Below, piece by piece: positions 7,024 to 15,839 of a DNA stretch of 64,000 bases (positions are counted from its first letter, which is position 1; each line of letters begins with the position of its first letter). The stretch comes from Robiginitomaculum sp. (lineage in GTDB: Bacteria; Pseudomonadota; Alphaproteobacteria; Caulobacterales; Maricaulaceae). A model generated the notes under the pieces. That model saw nothing but the letters and a program-made list of their open reading frames with translations, did not search any database and was not told where the DNA came from. The stretch covers positions 62,001-126,000 of the forward strand of contig JAJFFT010000006.1 in NCBI GenBank assembly GCA_021776525.1, given 5' to 3'. The position numbers and the translations under genes are program-made.

Positions 7024-9985
7024 GGGCATCATCCCATGCAGCAACCGCCCGCGCATCACGCGGCGTAACATCCGGGTGTTTTGGATCCGCCGTTTTGGGG
7101 TCAAAATATTTCCACGAACGAGCGCATTTAATGCCGGCGGCCTTATCAATATGAACAGCAATGCCGGGGGCGTCCCCAAGGGTGTAGGCCGTATCCGGCC
7201 CGGCTTTGCCGATCAGGTCGGCCTGACTGGTGATAAACACATCCGCTAAAAATGCCCTGGCCTCTGTCCCTTCGGCCTGTGTGGTAATCGCCGCATTCAG
7301 GGCTTTATCGGCGATATAGACCTGCGGGTAGGCCTCCAAAGAAGAGCCAATGGTCTTGGCGGTGCGCGCCTCTTCCAATGCGCCCAAAACCACCCGGCGC
7401 AAGGTGGCAATCTGTGCCCAGTCTGCGGCCAGCACATCATCGCGCCATGTGGTTGGGGTATCGGGGAAGGTGTGCAAATGCACCGAGTCATTTGTCGATG
7501 CAAAACGGGTTTGCCAGACCTCTTCCATGGTGAAGGGCAAAAGCGGTGCAAACCAGATCACCAGGCGGTTGAAAATAAGATCCATCACAGTGCGTGCAGC
7601 AAGACGGCGCGGCTCGAAGGTCGGATCACAATAAAGCGCATCTTTGCGAATATCGAAATAAAACGCTGATAATTCCTCATTGCAAAACGTAAAGAGCAGC
7701 GAGAAAGCCCGCTTGTAATCCAGCGCCTCATAGGCGGCACGAACCTCGGTATCCATCACCGACAAACGATGCAACATCAGGCGTTCCAGCGATGGCATGG
7801 TGGCCGGATCGACGCGCTCGGCATCATCAAAGCCCTGCAAGGCCCCCAGCAGATAGCGCAGCGTGTTACGCACCTTGCGGTATGAATCCGCCGCAGTTTT
7901 GAGAATTTCCGGCCCCATGCGCATATCGTCCTGCACATCAGACGAGGCCACCCAAAGGCGCAGGATTTCCACACCATTGGTGCGCGCGATGTCGGCCGGG
8001 TCGATGACGTTGCCCAAGGATTTGGACATTTTGCGCCCGTCATCGGCCATCACAAACCCATGGGTAAAGACCGCATCATAAGGCGCGCGGCCCCGCGTGC
8101 CGCAACTTTCCAAAAGGCTGGATTGGAACCAGCCGCGATGCTGGTCAGTGCCTTCAAGATAAAGATCGGCAGGCCATTTCAGGCCCTCGCGGTTTTCAAG
8201 CGTGAACACATGGGTACAACCCGAATCAAACCAGACATCAAGAATATCTTCGACTTTCTCGTATGTTTCCCAATCCTTCACCAGACCTTTGAGGAAACGT
8301 TCCTGTGCATTATCGGCAAACCAGGCATCGGCACCTTCTGCGGAAAAGGCCTCCAAAATACGGGCATTAACGGCTTCATTTTTGAGATATTCACCGGTGC
8401 CTTTGCGCACAAATACAGTCAGCGGCACGCCCCAGGCGCGCTGGCGCGAGATCAACCAATCCGGGCGACCATCAACCATGGCGGAGAGGCGGTTTTTGCC
8501 GCGTTTTGGATAAAATGTCGTATCATCAATGGCTTTTAGGGCCTTGGCACGCAAAGACGATGGATCGCTTTCCTCGCCCAGTGCAATAAACCATTGCGGG
8601 GTGTTGCGAAAAATCACCGGCGCCTTGGAGCGCCACGAATGCGGATACGAGTGCTCGATCCGTCCCCGCGCAAGAAGCGCCCCGACCTCGACCAGCTTGT
8701 CCACCACGGCAGCATTGGCCGGGCCATCCTTGCCGGTTTTCTTGCCCGTTGTGCGGATCACCTGAAGACCCGCAAACAGTGGCACATGATCGTAATACGC
8801 CCCGTCGGCCCCGACGGTTTCAGGAATGTCCTTATAGCCATTGGCCAGCCAGACATCATAATCTTCTGCGCCGTGGCCGGGCGCGGTATGCACAAAGCCG
8901 GTACCGGCTTCTTCGGTCACATGATCGCCAGAAAGCAGTGGAATATCAAAATCATAACCGTGACCGGCAAAGGGGTGCGCGCACGTTAGTGTGGACGCGT
9001 CCACATCACCCAAACGGTTATAAGCAGAAATTTTTGCGGTTTTGGCAACCTCGTCCCAAAGGCTGTCGGCGACAATCAGTTTTTCGCCAACTTTTGACCA
9101 CGGCGTAAAATCACTATCGTCAATTTTAGTGATCTCATAAAGGCCATAGGAAATTTTAGGGCTGTAGGAGATTGCCCGATTGCCGGGGATTGTCCACGGC
9201 GTCGTGGTCCAGATTAGAACTGACGCATCAGCAATTTGATCAGCAAACTCCGTACCTTTCTTGTCTTCTTTCTCGCTAAGAAAACCAGTGCGCCCGGTCA
9301 CCGCAAAGCGCACCCAGATGGTGGTGCTGAGATGGTCGGCATATTCCACTTCGGCTTCTGCCAAAGCCGTTTGTTCAACCGGGGACCACATCACCGGCTT
9401 TGAGCCGCGATAAAGCTGGTCGGTCATGGCGAATTTCAAAAACTCACCGGCAATGGCGGCTTCGGAGGAATAATCCATAGTGGTGTAAGGATTGTCCCAT
9501 TCGCCCTGCACGCCCAGACGTTTGAACTCTTCGCGCTGTACGTTCAGCCAGCCCGCCGCATAATCGCGACATTCTTTGCGAAATTCGGCGCGCGGCACAT
9601 CATCTTTATTGCGGCCTTTTTTGCGATATTGCTCTTCGACTTTCCATTCAATCGGCAGACCATGGCAATCCCAACCGGGAATGTATGGTGCGTCATAACC
9701 CATCATCTGGTGGCTGCGCACCACAAAGTCTTTCAGGACTTTTTGCATGGCCGTACCAAGGTGCAAATGCCCATTGGCATAAGGCGGGCCATCATGCAGT
9801 ACATATTGAGTGCGCCCTTTGGAAGCTTCGCGCAGGCGCTCATAAATTTTCAGGCGTTCCCAGCGTTCCAGCCATTTTGGCTCTGCCTTGGGCAGACCGG
9901 CACGCATGGGAAAATCAGTTTTAGGCAAAAACAAGGTTTCGCGGTAATCGCGAGCTGTTTGCGAGTTTGAAGCATCATCCGTCAT
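7016..9985 (-). CDS. ileS: Isoleucyl-tRNA synthetase
   Basis: A 989-residue class I aminoacyl-tRNA synthetase charging tRNA-Ile. The HIGH-type motif is HLHLG (73-77) within PPYANGHLHLG and the KMSKS loop is DGRKMSKSLGN (around 660). Between them lies the large CP1 editing domain with TTTPWTIPGNRA. The C-terminal anticodon-binding domain ends with WKYFDPKTADPKHPDVTPRDA; the four-Cys zinc motif of E. coli IleS is not evident there (a single CARSW), as in many alphaproteobacterial forms. It overlaps lspA by 8 bases. About 146 bases separate it from ribF. Confidence 0.98.
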   Translation of the reverse strand: MTDDASNSQTARDYRETLFLPKTDFPMRAGLPKAEPKWLERWERLKIYERLREASKGRTQYVLHDGPPYANGHLHLGTAMQKVLKDFVVRSHQMMGYDAPYIPGWDCHGLPIEWKVEEQYRKKGRNKDDVPRAEFRKECRDYAAGWLNVQREEFKRLGVQGEWDNPYTTMDYSSEAAIAGEFLKFAMTDQLYRGSKPVMWSPVEQTALAEAEVEYADHLSTTIWVRFAVTGRTGFLSEKEDKKGTEFADQIADASVLIWTTTPWTIPGNRAISYSPKISYGLYEITKIDDSDFTPWSKVGEKLIVADSLWDEVAKTAKISAYNRLGDVDASTLTCAHPFAGHGYDFDIPLLSGDHVTEEAGTGFVHTAPGHGAEDYDVWLANGYKDIPETVGADGAYYDHVPLFAGLQVIRTTGKKTGKDGPANAAVVDKLVEVGALLARGRIEHSYPHSWRSKAPVIFRNTPQWFIALGEESDPSSLRAKALKAIDDTTFYPKRGKNRLSAMVDGRPDWLISRQRAWGVPLTVFVRKGTGEYLKNEAVNARILEAFSAEGADAWFADNAQERFLKGLVKDWETYEKVEDILDVWFDSGCTHVFTLENREGLKWPADLYLEGTDQHRGWFQSSLLESCGTRGRAPYDAVFTHGFVMADDGRKMSKSLGNVIDPADIARTNGVEILRLWVASSDVQDDMRMGPEILKTAADSYRKVRNTLRYLLGALQGFDDAERVDPATMPSLERLMLHRLSVMDTEVRAAYEALDYKRAFSLLFTFCNEELSAFYFDIRKDALYCDPTFEPRRLAARTVMDLIFNRLVIWFAPLLPFTMEEVWQTRFASTNDSVHLHTFPDTPTTWRDDVLAADWAQIATLRRVVLGALEEARTAKTIGSSLEAYPQVYIADKALNAAITTQAEGTEARAFLADVFITSQADLIGKAGPDTAYTLGDAPGIAVHIDKAAGIKCARSWKYFDPKTADPKHPDVTPRDARAVAAWDDAHG

Positions 9986-10131
9986 GGCGGACCTTTATCA
10001 TTGAATGTTGTTGTCGGGAAAACAGCGGATTTGGCAGGCCGACGCCACCGCCCTTATGGACGATGAGCCGGCACGATAATTCGTGATATTGCGTATGTCA
10101 TGGCGCTATTTTCAAACATCAATGCGATGTA

Positions 10132-11115
10132 TCAGAGCGAACCGGTGCGGTCCACCTCCCCATCCACTTTGCGGTCGGCAGCCAGCATGGCACGGGCCTG
10201 GTCAATATCTTTGGCGATCTGGCCTTTGAGGACCTCGAAATCAGAAAATTTCTGCTCGTCGCGGATAAAGTGATCCAGCGAAACATCCAATGTGCGACCA
10301 TAAAGATCGCCTGCAAAATCAAACAGATAAATTTCCAGACGTTCTTCGGCACCGCCCACGGTTGGCCGCGTACCAATATTGATCACACCGGGCAAAGCCG
10401 GGCCTTGGCCATCAATGCGCGCGCGCCCGGCATAAACACCAAAGCGCGGCCGCACATAATCACTTAAAGACAGATTGGCCGTCGGCACGCCGATGGTACG
10501 GCCACGTTGCTGGCCGCGCACCACCAGACCCTCGACCGTCCAAGGACGGCCCAGAATGTGTGCGGCCCTTTCCGGATCGCCGGCTTTCAATGCCGCGCGT
10601 ACGGCGCTGGAGGAAAATTTATCGCCTGATGCGCGCTGATCATCACCTTGTAGATCGATCACATCGACGCCAAAGCCATACTGTTTGCCAAACCCGCGCA
10701 AGGATTGCACATCACCCACACGATCGCGGCCATAGTGAAAATCTGCACCGACGCTGACATGGGACACGCCAAGACCATCGACCAGCACATCACGGACAAA
10801 GCTGTGATCATCCATCAGGCTTAATGAGCGATCAAAGGGAAGGGCAAACAGAAAATCCACGCCCAGCCCCCCCAGCACCTGTGCGCGGGCCGCATCGCTT
10901 TGCAGGCGTTCAGCGGCGCTGCCGGGTTGAAAGAACCGGCGCGGATGGGGGTTAAAAACCGCCACGCCCAAAGGCGCAGCCAATTTTTGCGCGGCGCGGG
11001 CGGCACTGTCGATCACCACACGATGACCCAAATGCACCCCGTCAAAATTGCCCATGGCAATGGCGGCACCGCGGGCGTCATCGGGAATGTTATTGAAATG
11101 ATCGAAGATCTGCAT
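10132..11115 (-). CDS. ribF: Bifunctional riboflavin kinase / FAD synthetase
   Basis: A 327-residue cytosolic enzyme converting riboflavin to FMN and then FAD. The N-terminal nucleotidyltransferase domain has GNFDGVHLGH (about 22-31) and the HPRRFF segment; the C-terminal flavokinase domain (about 190-310) has RTIGVPTANLSLSDY and GVINIGTRPTVGG. Length is as expected for the bifunctional form. It lies three bases downstream of the MaoC gene and upstream of ileS. FAD made here would serve the SQR flavoprotein further along the window. Confidence 0.96.
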   Translation of the reverse strand: MQIFDHFNNIPDDARGAAIAMGNFDGVHLGHRVVIDSAARAAQKLAAPLGVAVFNPHPRRFFQPGSAAERLQSDAARAQVLGGLGVDFLFALPFDRSLSLMDDHSFVRDVLVDGLGVSHVSVGADFHYGRDRVGDVQSLRGFGKQYGFGVDVIDLQGDDQRASGDKFSSSAVRAALKAGDPERAAHILGRPWTVEGLVVRGQQRGRTIGVPTANLSLSDYVRPRFGVYAGRARIDGQGPALPGVINIGTRPTVGGAEERLEIYLFDFAGDLYGRTLDVSLDHFIRDEQKFSDFEVLKGQIAKDIDQARAMLAADRKVDGEVDRTGSL

Positions 11116-11118
11116 GAA

Positions 11119-11568
11119 TTATCCTGCTGGTTTTTTCTCTACCATCACACCGGCCACACCTTTGACCACCACCTTGCCCTTAACAGAACAATTCACAGCC
11201 ATGGTCACCTTGCCGCGCCGCTGGTTAATATCGGAGACTTCGGCATGGGCGACAACCGTGTCACCAATACGCACCGGCGCCCGAAATTTCAGCTCCAGCG
11301 TCATAAAGATAGCGCCGGGCCCAGGCAGGTCATTGCCCAAAATCGCCGAAATATATGACGCCGTCAGCGCCCCGTGGGCGATGCGGCCGCCAAAAGGGGT
11401 TTGGGCGGCATATTCTTCATCCATATGAATGGGATTAAAATCGCCGCAAATGCGCGCAAAATCATCGACATTTTGTGCGGTGACAGTATGGGTGACTTCA
11501 TGGCTCATGCCCACGGCAAGATCTTCAAGATAAAAGCCGTGGCGGGGGTCTGGTTGTGTCGTTCTCAT
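11119..11568 (-). CDS. MaoC-family (hotdog) dehydratase
   Basis: A 149-residue single-domain hotdog protein of the MaoC/(R)-specific enoyl-CoA hydratase type. The hydratase signature is visible in ARICGDFNPIHMDEEYA (catalytic Asp and His of the D-x-N-P-x-H motif), followed by GRIAHGALTASYISAILG. It should act on (R)-3-hydroxyacyl-CoA/enoyl-CoA pairs, but the chain length and pathway are not readable. First gene of the leftward run with ribF, ileS and lspA, an order seen in many alphaproteobacteria. It is divergent from cheY across 237 bases. Confidence 0.88.
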   Translation of the reverse strand: MRTTQPDPRHGFYLEDLAVGMSHEVTHTVTAQNVDDFARICGDFNPIHMDEEYAAQTPFGGRIAHGALTASYISAILGNDLPGPGAIFMTLELKFRAPVRIGDTVVAHAEVSDINQRRGKVTMAVNCSVKGKVVVKGVAGVMVEKKPAG

Positions 11569-11805
11569 CGCGCCTGATATCCGTTAATCATGAATGCCGA
11601 ACGTCCAAACTAGCGACTGGTGGAGGTAAAGCCAACATCACAAAATGCGACAAACAGTGATGAACACATGCCGCATTGTTTGATCAGTTGAAAAAACTGC
11701 CGTGCTTTAACTCCGTCTTCACAATGCCTGTTTATCTTAACCCTACCGCAATGAAGACGGTAAACGGAATAAACGCCCCGAAGGGCAGTGGTGATGGAGT
11801 GAAGA

Positions 11806-12195
11806 ATGGCTGTCGATATGGCGATGCCAATCTTGGTGGTTGACGATTATAAGACGATGATACGGATCATCCGAAATCTTCTGAAACAACTGGGTTTTGA
11901 TAATGTGGACGAGGCCGCCGATGGCGAAGAAGCGTTCCAGAAAATGCAATCAAATGGTGGGTTTGGTCTGGTTATTTCCGATTGGAATATGGAACCGATG
12001 ACTGGTTATGAATTGCTGAAGCAAGTGCGAGGCGATGAAAAACTCAAAGGCACACCGTTTATTATGATTACTGCGGAATCGAAGACGGAAAACGTCATCG
12101 CCGCAAAACGGGCAGGCGTAAACAATTACATCGTTAAGCCGTTTAACGCCGCAACGCTAAAGCAAAAAATCTCCTCTGTTATTGGCGATTTTTGA
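11806..12195 (+). CDS. cheY: CheY-type single-domain response regulator
   Basis: A 129-residue receiver domain with nothing attached. The phosphorylation machinery is complete: acidic pair Asp13-Asp14, phospho-acceptor Asp59 in LVISDWNM, Thr89 and Lys111 in VKPF. ISDWNMEPMTGYELL is typical of chemotaxis CheY, which binds the flagellar switch when phosphorylated. GGAG lies 6 bases before the ATG. The downstream cheZ, 22 bases away, supports the chemotaxis role. No kinase or flagellar gene is nearby. A globin-coupled receptor encoded at 34705-36060 is a possible upstream input. Confidence 0.93.
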   Translation: MAVDMAMPILVVDDYKTMIRIIRNLLKQLGFDNVDEAADGEEAFQKMQSNGGFGLVISDWNMEPMTGYELLKQVRGDEKLKGTPFIMITAESKTENVIAAKRAGVNNYIVKPFNAATLKQKISSVIGDF

Positions 12196-12217
12196 GTTTG
12201 ATTACTGGAGCTGAATA

Positions 12218-12904
12218 ATGCCTGCAACCGACGTAGCTGCCAAGATCAGAGGAGCCCTGAACGATATCAGGGCCGCCGATCTGGACGATCCACGCCTGAT
12301 GGAAGTCCTCAGCCTGGCTGAAAACCTGGTTGATTCAATGAAGATGTTTTTTGGCTCATTGGATAACTCCATTCACGGAGAGTTTCTCCATATTGCACAA
12401 TATATTGCGCGGACCCGTGATGAAATTGCCGCTTTGCGGCCTAATGACATCCGCGAATCCCGCCTTCCGACGGCTGGTGCCGAACTGGAAGCGGTGGTTA
12501 ACGATACAGAAAATGCCACAGAAACCATTATGTCGCTCGCCGAGAGCATTATGGAATTGGAACCAACCAGTCTTGAAGATTACAAGGCCCAGGTTGATGC
12601 CAAAATGATGGGCATGATCGAAGCCTGCTCTTTTCAGGACATTACCGGGCAACGGGTGTCCAAAGTGGTCAGCACATTGACCCACATCGAAGAACGTGTC
12701 GCACGCTTTTCTTCGGTTATGGGTGTGCTGGACGCCGATGAAGAAACCGGTGATGAAAAAGAGCAATGGCGCAAAGATAACCTGCTTAATGGCCCACAAT
12801 TGGATGGTCCCGAGACTGGCCAAAATGCCATTGATGCGCTGTTTGACGGTGATATCACCGACGAACAACTGGGACAGGACGACATCGACAATATGTTCGA
12901 CTAA
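12218..12904 (+). CDS. cheZ: Protein phosphatase CheZ
   Basis: A 228-residue helical phosphatase that dephosphorylates CheY-P. The catalytic helix segment CSFQDITGQRVSKVVSTL (about residues 139-156) contains the conserved Asp/Gln pair (QD-TGQ) that orients the attacking water. The C-terminal end QDDIDNMFD is the acidic CheY-docking tail. A second similar motif, NAIDALFDGD, lies about 18 residues earlier, so the tail carries two docking-like copies. Immediately downstream of cheY; a strong hairpin terminator follows. Confidence 0.93.
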   Translation: MPATDVAAKIRGALNDIRAADLDDPRLMEVLSLAENLVDSMKMFFGSLDNSIHGEFLHIAQYIARTRDEIAALRPNDIRESRLPTAGAELEAVVNDTENATETIMSLAESIMELEPTSLEDYKAQVDAKMMGMIEACSFQDITGQRVSKVVSTLTHIEERVARFSSVMGVLDADEETGDEKEQWRKDNLLNGPQLDGPETGQNAIDALFDGDITDEQLGQDDIDNMFD

Positions 12905-12925
12905 AACCAGACATAATATGAATAC

Positions 12926-12965
12926 GAAAAAGCCCTGCGCTGGCATCCAGCACAGGGCTTTTTCA
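12926..12965. terminator. Intrinsic, bidirectional terminator between cheZ and ptsN
   Basis: An A-run, the stem AGCCCTG-CGCTGG, the loop CAT, then CCAG-CACAGGGCT and a T-run. The arms pair almost completely over 13 positions, with A-runs and T-runs on the two sides, so the hairpin can stop transcription from cheYZ (+) and from ptsN (-), which converge here. Confidence 0.9.
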
Positions 12966-12981
12966 TATCATAGAAGCGTGC

Positions 12982-13446
12982 TTAGGCAGCGTTGCTTTGT
13001 GGTTCGTCACACAGTAGCGCCAAAATGGCGGCCTCATCCGGGGCATTGCGAATTTTCTGGCGCACATCGGGACGACGCAAAACCCGTGACACCTGGGCCA
13101 GCGCCCGCAAATGCGTCGCGCCTTCTGCATCAGGCGCCAGAAGCAGAAAAATCAGATCCACCGGTGCATCATCAATAGCATCAAAATCAATGCCGTTTTC
13201 AAGCCGAAAGAAAAACCCGGTAATGGTATCAAGACCGGGACATAGTGCATGCGGAATAGCCACACCGCCACCAACCCCGGTTGAGCTTAAACGTTCGCGT
13301 TCCAACAGGGTTTTCAACACATCTTCAGCAGAGATGCCCTTGGCCTCGGCGGCCTTATTGGCAACCAAGTGCAGGGCCTGCTTTTTGCTGGTTGGGCGCA
13401 AACCAGAAACAACAACGCCGTCCTTCAACAGGTCATGCAAGGTCAT
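12982..13446 (-). CDS. ptsN: PTS IIA-like nitrogen-regulatory protein
   Basis: A 154-residue EIIA-Ntr protein. The phospho-acceptor is His66 in GVAIPHALCPG, preceded by the usual ERLSSTGVGGG. EIIA-Ntr receives phosphate from NPr/HPr and acts as a regulator (K+ transport, stress, nitrogen) rather than a sugar importer. It ends the rnd-lptCAB-rpoN-hpf-ptsN run, the classical position. HPr and a second EIIA are encoded at 25754-26456. The 5' gap of about 90 bases to hpf shows no strong promoter. Confidence 0.95.
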   Translation of the reverse strand: MTLHDLLKDGVVVSGLRPTSKKQALHLVANKAAEAKGISAEDVLKTLLERERLSSTGVGGGVAIPHALCPGLDTITGFFFRLENGIDFDAIDDAPVDLIFLLLAPDAEGATHLRALAQVSRVLRRPDVRQKIRNAPDEAAILALLCDEPQSNAA

Positions 13447-13539
13447 GATATTCTTTCAATCGGCGGGTAAGCCCGGCGGCTATAAATACCCATTATTGAT
13501 CAAGGACATAGCCGTTCTCGATTTGGTTTCCCTCAAACG

Positions 13540-14166
13540 TTACGCTTGACCTTGTCCGGGGTTTAACCAACCGATATGTCCATCGGGACGGCGGTATACA
13601 GCATTAAGCTCGCCATGCGCAAGGTTGCGAAACAGCAGCATTGGCGCATCCGTTGTATCCATTTCCAACACGGCCATAGAGACGCTCATGGTCCGCAGTT
13701 CAGCAGTTTTTTCGGCAATGATGACGGTTTCCGCAGGATCTTGATCACCATCGTCGTGGCTGGCGTCCTCTTCATCGTCATGATCGTCCAGCGCCTGCAT
13801 CGCATTGCGGCCAGCCTCGAGCACAAAAAGCGGTGCTTCTTCGGCGGGCAACTCGCCCTTATGGCCTTTATGGTGGTTGCGTAATTTTCGCTTATAACGG
13901 CGCAGGCGTTTTTCAAGTTTGACCACCGCCTCATCTGCGGCCGCATAAGCGTCACCGGCCGACGCACCGTGGGTGTGCAAAACCGCGCCGGAGGGTAAAT
14001 GCAGCGAACAATCAACACGAAACCCCTTGCCATCACGCGTGATCACAACAAAGGCTTCGGATGGGCGATTGAAATACTTTTCCACCCCTTCATTGAGGCG
14101 TTCGGTAATACGGGTACGCAGAACGTCGCTGACATCAATCCCTTTGCTGACAACTTGAATGGTCAT
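13540..14166 (-). CDS. hpf: Ribosome hibernation promoting factor, long form
   Basis: A 208-residue long-form HPF that binds stationary-phase ribosomes and promotes dimer (100S) formation. The N-terminal domain (MTIQVVSKGIDVSDVLRTRI..., 1-100) is the ribosome A/P-site binding part; after a charged linker rich in Asp/Glu/His comes the C-terminal dimerisation domain with VLEMDTTDAPMLLFRN and YRRPDGHIGWLNPG. The start at 14166 is fixed by AGGAG 8 bases upstream; the frame is open further upstream to 14214 without support. A perfect palindrome lies 44-60 bases before the start, probably controlling this gene. Confidence 0.93.
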   Translation of the reverse strand: MTIQVVSKGIDVSDVLRTRITERLNEGVEKYFNRPSEAFVVITRDGKGFRVDCSLHLPSGAVLHTHGASAGDAYAAADEAVVKLEKRLRRYKRKLRNHHKGHKGELPAEEAPLFVLEAGRNAMQALDDHDDEEDASHDDGDQDPAETVIIAEKTAELRTMSVSMAVLEMDTTDAPMLLFRNLAHGELNAVYRRPDGHIGWLNPGQGQA

Positions 14167-14209
14167 TGCATTACTCCTCATGATTGGCCGCACATAACGG
14201 TCTAAAATA

Positions 14210-14226
14210 TACACTGTGACAGTGTA
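14210..14226. promoter_or_regulatory. Perfect 17-bp palindrome upstream of hpf
   Basis: TACACTGT-G-ACAGTGTA, 8-bp arms around a single base, between the rpoN stop and the hpf start. On the hpf strand it is followed at once by an AT-rich TATATTTTAG segment that could serve as a -10 region, so the palindrome would overlap the promoter. Symmetry and place suggest a repressor or activator site; the protein is unknown. No T-run follows, so a terminator is unlikely. Confidence 0.6.
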
Positions 14227-14309
14227 CCAAAACCAGGCGTTGACACAATTCCCGTACGGACTGCACAGCAGTTATTTGTCCGAAAAATGGCGCAAAACGC
14301 CGTGGTAAT

Positions 14310-15827
14310 TCAAATACTTTGCTTCAACACCCGGCGGCGCTGAACCGATGATGGAATGCGCATGGCTTCGCGGTATTTAGCGACCGTGCGGCGCGCAATA
14401 TCAATGCCTGCCTCGCTGAGCAGCTCGACAATACGATCGTCAGAGAGCACTTCGGCGAGGGTTTCGTGTTCAATCATGCCTTTGATACGGTGGCGGACAG
14501 CTTCGGCAGAGTGCGCTTCACCGCCCCCCGTCGAGGCAATCGCCGCCGTGAAGAAATATTTGAGTTCAAACAGGCCGCGCGGCGTCTGGATGAATTTGTT
14601 CGAGGTCACCCGGCTGACGGTTGATTCGTGCATCTCGATAGCATCCGCCACCGTGCGCAAATTAAGCGGGCGCAAATGCTCGATCCCGTGGGCCAAAAAG
14701 CCGTCCTGCTGGCGGACCAGCTCACGCGATACCTTGAGGATTGTCCTGGCCCGCTGATCCAGACTTTTAACCAGCCAGCTGGCGGTCTGGTGGCATTCGG
14801 AAATAAAGGTCTTTTCCTGCTCGTTACGTAAATTGGCGTTAACCTCGGCATAATAGCGCGCATTGACCAGGACCTTGGGCAAAGTCTCACTGTTCAGTTC
14901 GATCGCCCAGCCGCCATCGGGTTGTTCGGTGACGATCACATCAGGCACCATGACCGCCGCGGTTTCGCCGCCAAACGCTTGGCCAGGCTTGGGAGTCAAA
15001 GCGCGAATCTCGCCGATCATCTCGGCCAGGTCTTCGGCGTCAATATCACAGCATTCTTTCAGGCCATCCATGTCGTGGCGCGCCAGCAAATCGAGGTTTT
15101 CAATCATAGCCGCCATGGCCGGGTCAAAACGATCCCGCTCGATCAATTGCAAGGACAGGCATTCGCGCAAGTCACGCGCCATTACGCCCGTTGGCTCAAA
15201 CGTTTGCAAGGTTGCCAGAATGCTTTCCAGCCGTTTCGTGGGCACCCCAAGGCGGGTTGCCTCGTCGGCAATATCAATCCGCAAATAACCGTCATCATCG
15301 ACCAGTGCGATCAGGCGTGCCGCCATCAGGCGATCTTTGGGATCAAAATTGGTCAGTGCCAGTTGTTCGGATAAATGTTCGGCCAGCGTTTTATCGCGGG
15401 TGGCGGTTTGTTCAATAATCGTGGAAATGCTCTCGCCGCCAGAAGCACCACCTGATCCACTGCCAAGGCTGCTGATCGGCTCGGCACGGGTGGACTGTTC
15501 GCCGGCATCTTCGCGGCTGGTGGCATAGGTGGATTCAAAGTCCGCATCGACCGCATCGGCCGCCGCCGTTGTTGATGCAGACGATTCGGCGTCTATAGAG
15601 ACTTCGCTGAGATTGTTATCGGGTGTTTCCAAGGCCTGATCCGAAGCTTCACCGTCCTGGCCATCGCGGTTGGCGCGTTCCAGAAGCGGGTTGCGCAGCA
15701 ATTCATCCTCGACATAGGCACTCAGTTCAAAGTTCGACATTTGCAGCAATTTGATCGCCTGCTGCAATTGCGGCGTCATAACAAGGGATTGCCCCTGTCT
15801 GACTTCCAGCCTTTGCGCAAACGACAT
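14310..15827 (-). CDS. rpoN: RNA polymerase sigma-54 factor
   Basis: A 505-residue sigma-54. The Gln/Leu-rich region I is at the N-terminus (LVMTPQLQQAIKLLQMSNFE), region II is the acidic stretch at about 55-125, and the RpoN box ARRTVAKYREAMRIPSS is at about 478-494, which reads the -24 element. It directs transcription of promoters that need an AAA+ activator. It lies 12 bases after lptB, in the standard alphaproteobacterial order before hpf and ptsN. Confidence 0.97.
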   Translation of the reverse strand: MSFAQRLEVRQGQSLVMTPQLQQAIKLLQMSNFELSAYVEDELLRNPLLERANRDGQDGEASDQALETPDNNLSEVSIDAESSASTTAAADAVDADFESTYATSREDAGEQSTRAEPISSLGSGSGGASGGESISTIIEQTATRDKTLAEHLSEQLALTNFDPKDRLMAARLIALVDDDGYLRIDIADEATRLGVPTKRLESILATLQTFEPTGVMARDLRECLSLQLIERDRFDPAMAAMIENLDLLARHDMDGLKECCDIDAEDLAEMIGEIRALTPKPGQAFGGETAAVMVPDVIVTEQPDGGWAIELNSETLPKVLVNARYYAEVNANLRNEQEKTFISECHQTASWLVKSLDQRARTILKVSRELVRQQDGFLAHGIEHLRPLNLRTVADAIEMHESTVSRVTSNKFIQTPRGLFELKYFFTAAIASTGGGEAHSAEAVRHRIKGMIEHETLAEVLSDDRIVELLSEAGIDIARRTVAKYREAMRIPSSVQRRRVLKQSI

Positions 15828-15839
15828 TTTCTGCTGCTC

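Noticed and set aside
11770-11800. Leader hairpin (GCCC/GGGC) ahead of cheY as a riboswitch or attenuator.
   Set aside because: Four base pairs only, no alternate pairing and no known riboswitch pattern.
12356-12946. A 196-codon minus-strand frame across cheZ and the terminator.
   Set aside because: It would have to be read through the strong terminator hairpin, and it is antisense to CheZ.
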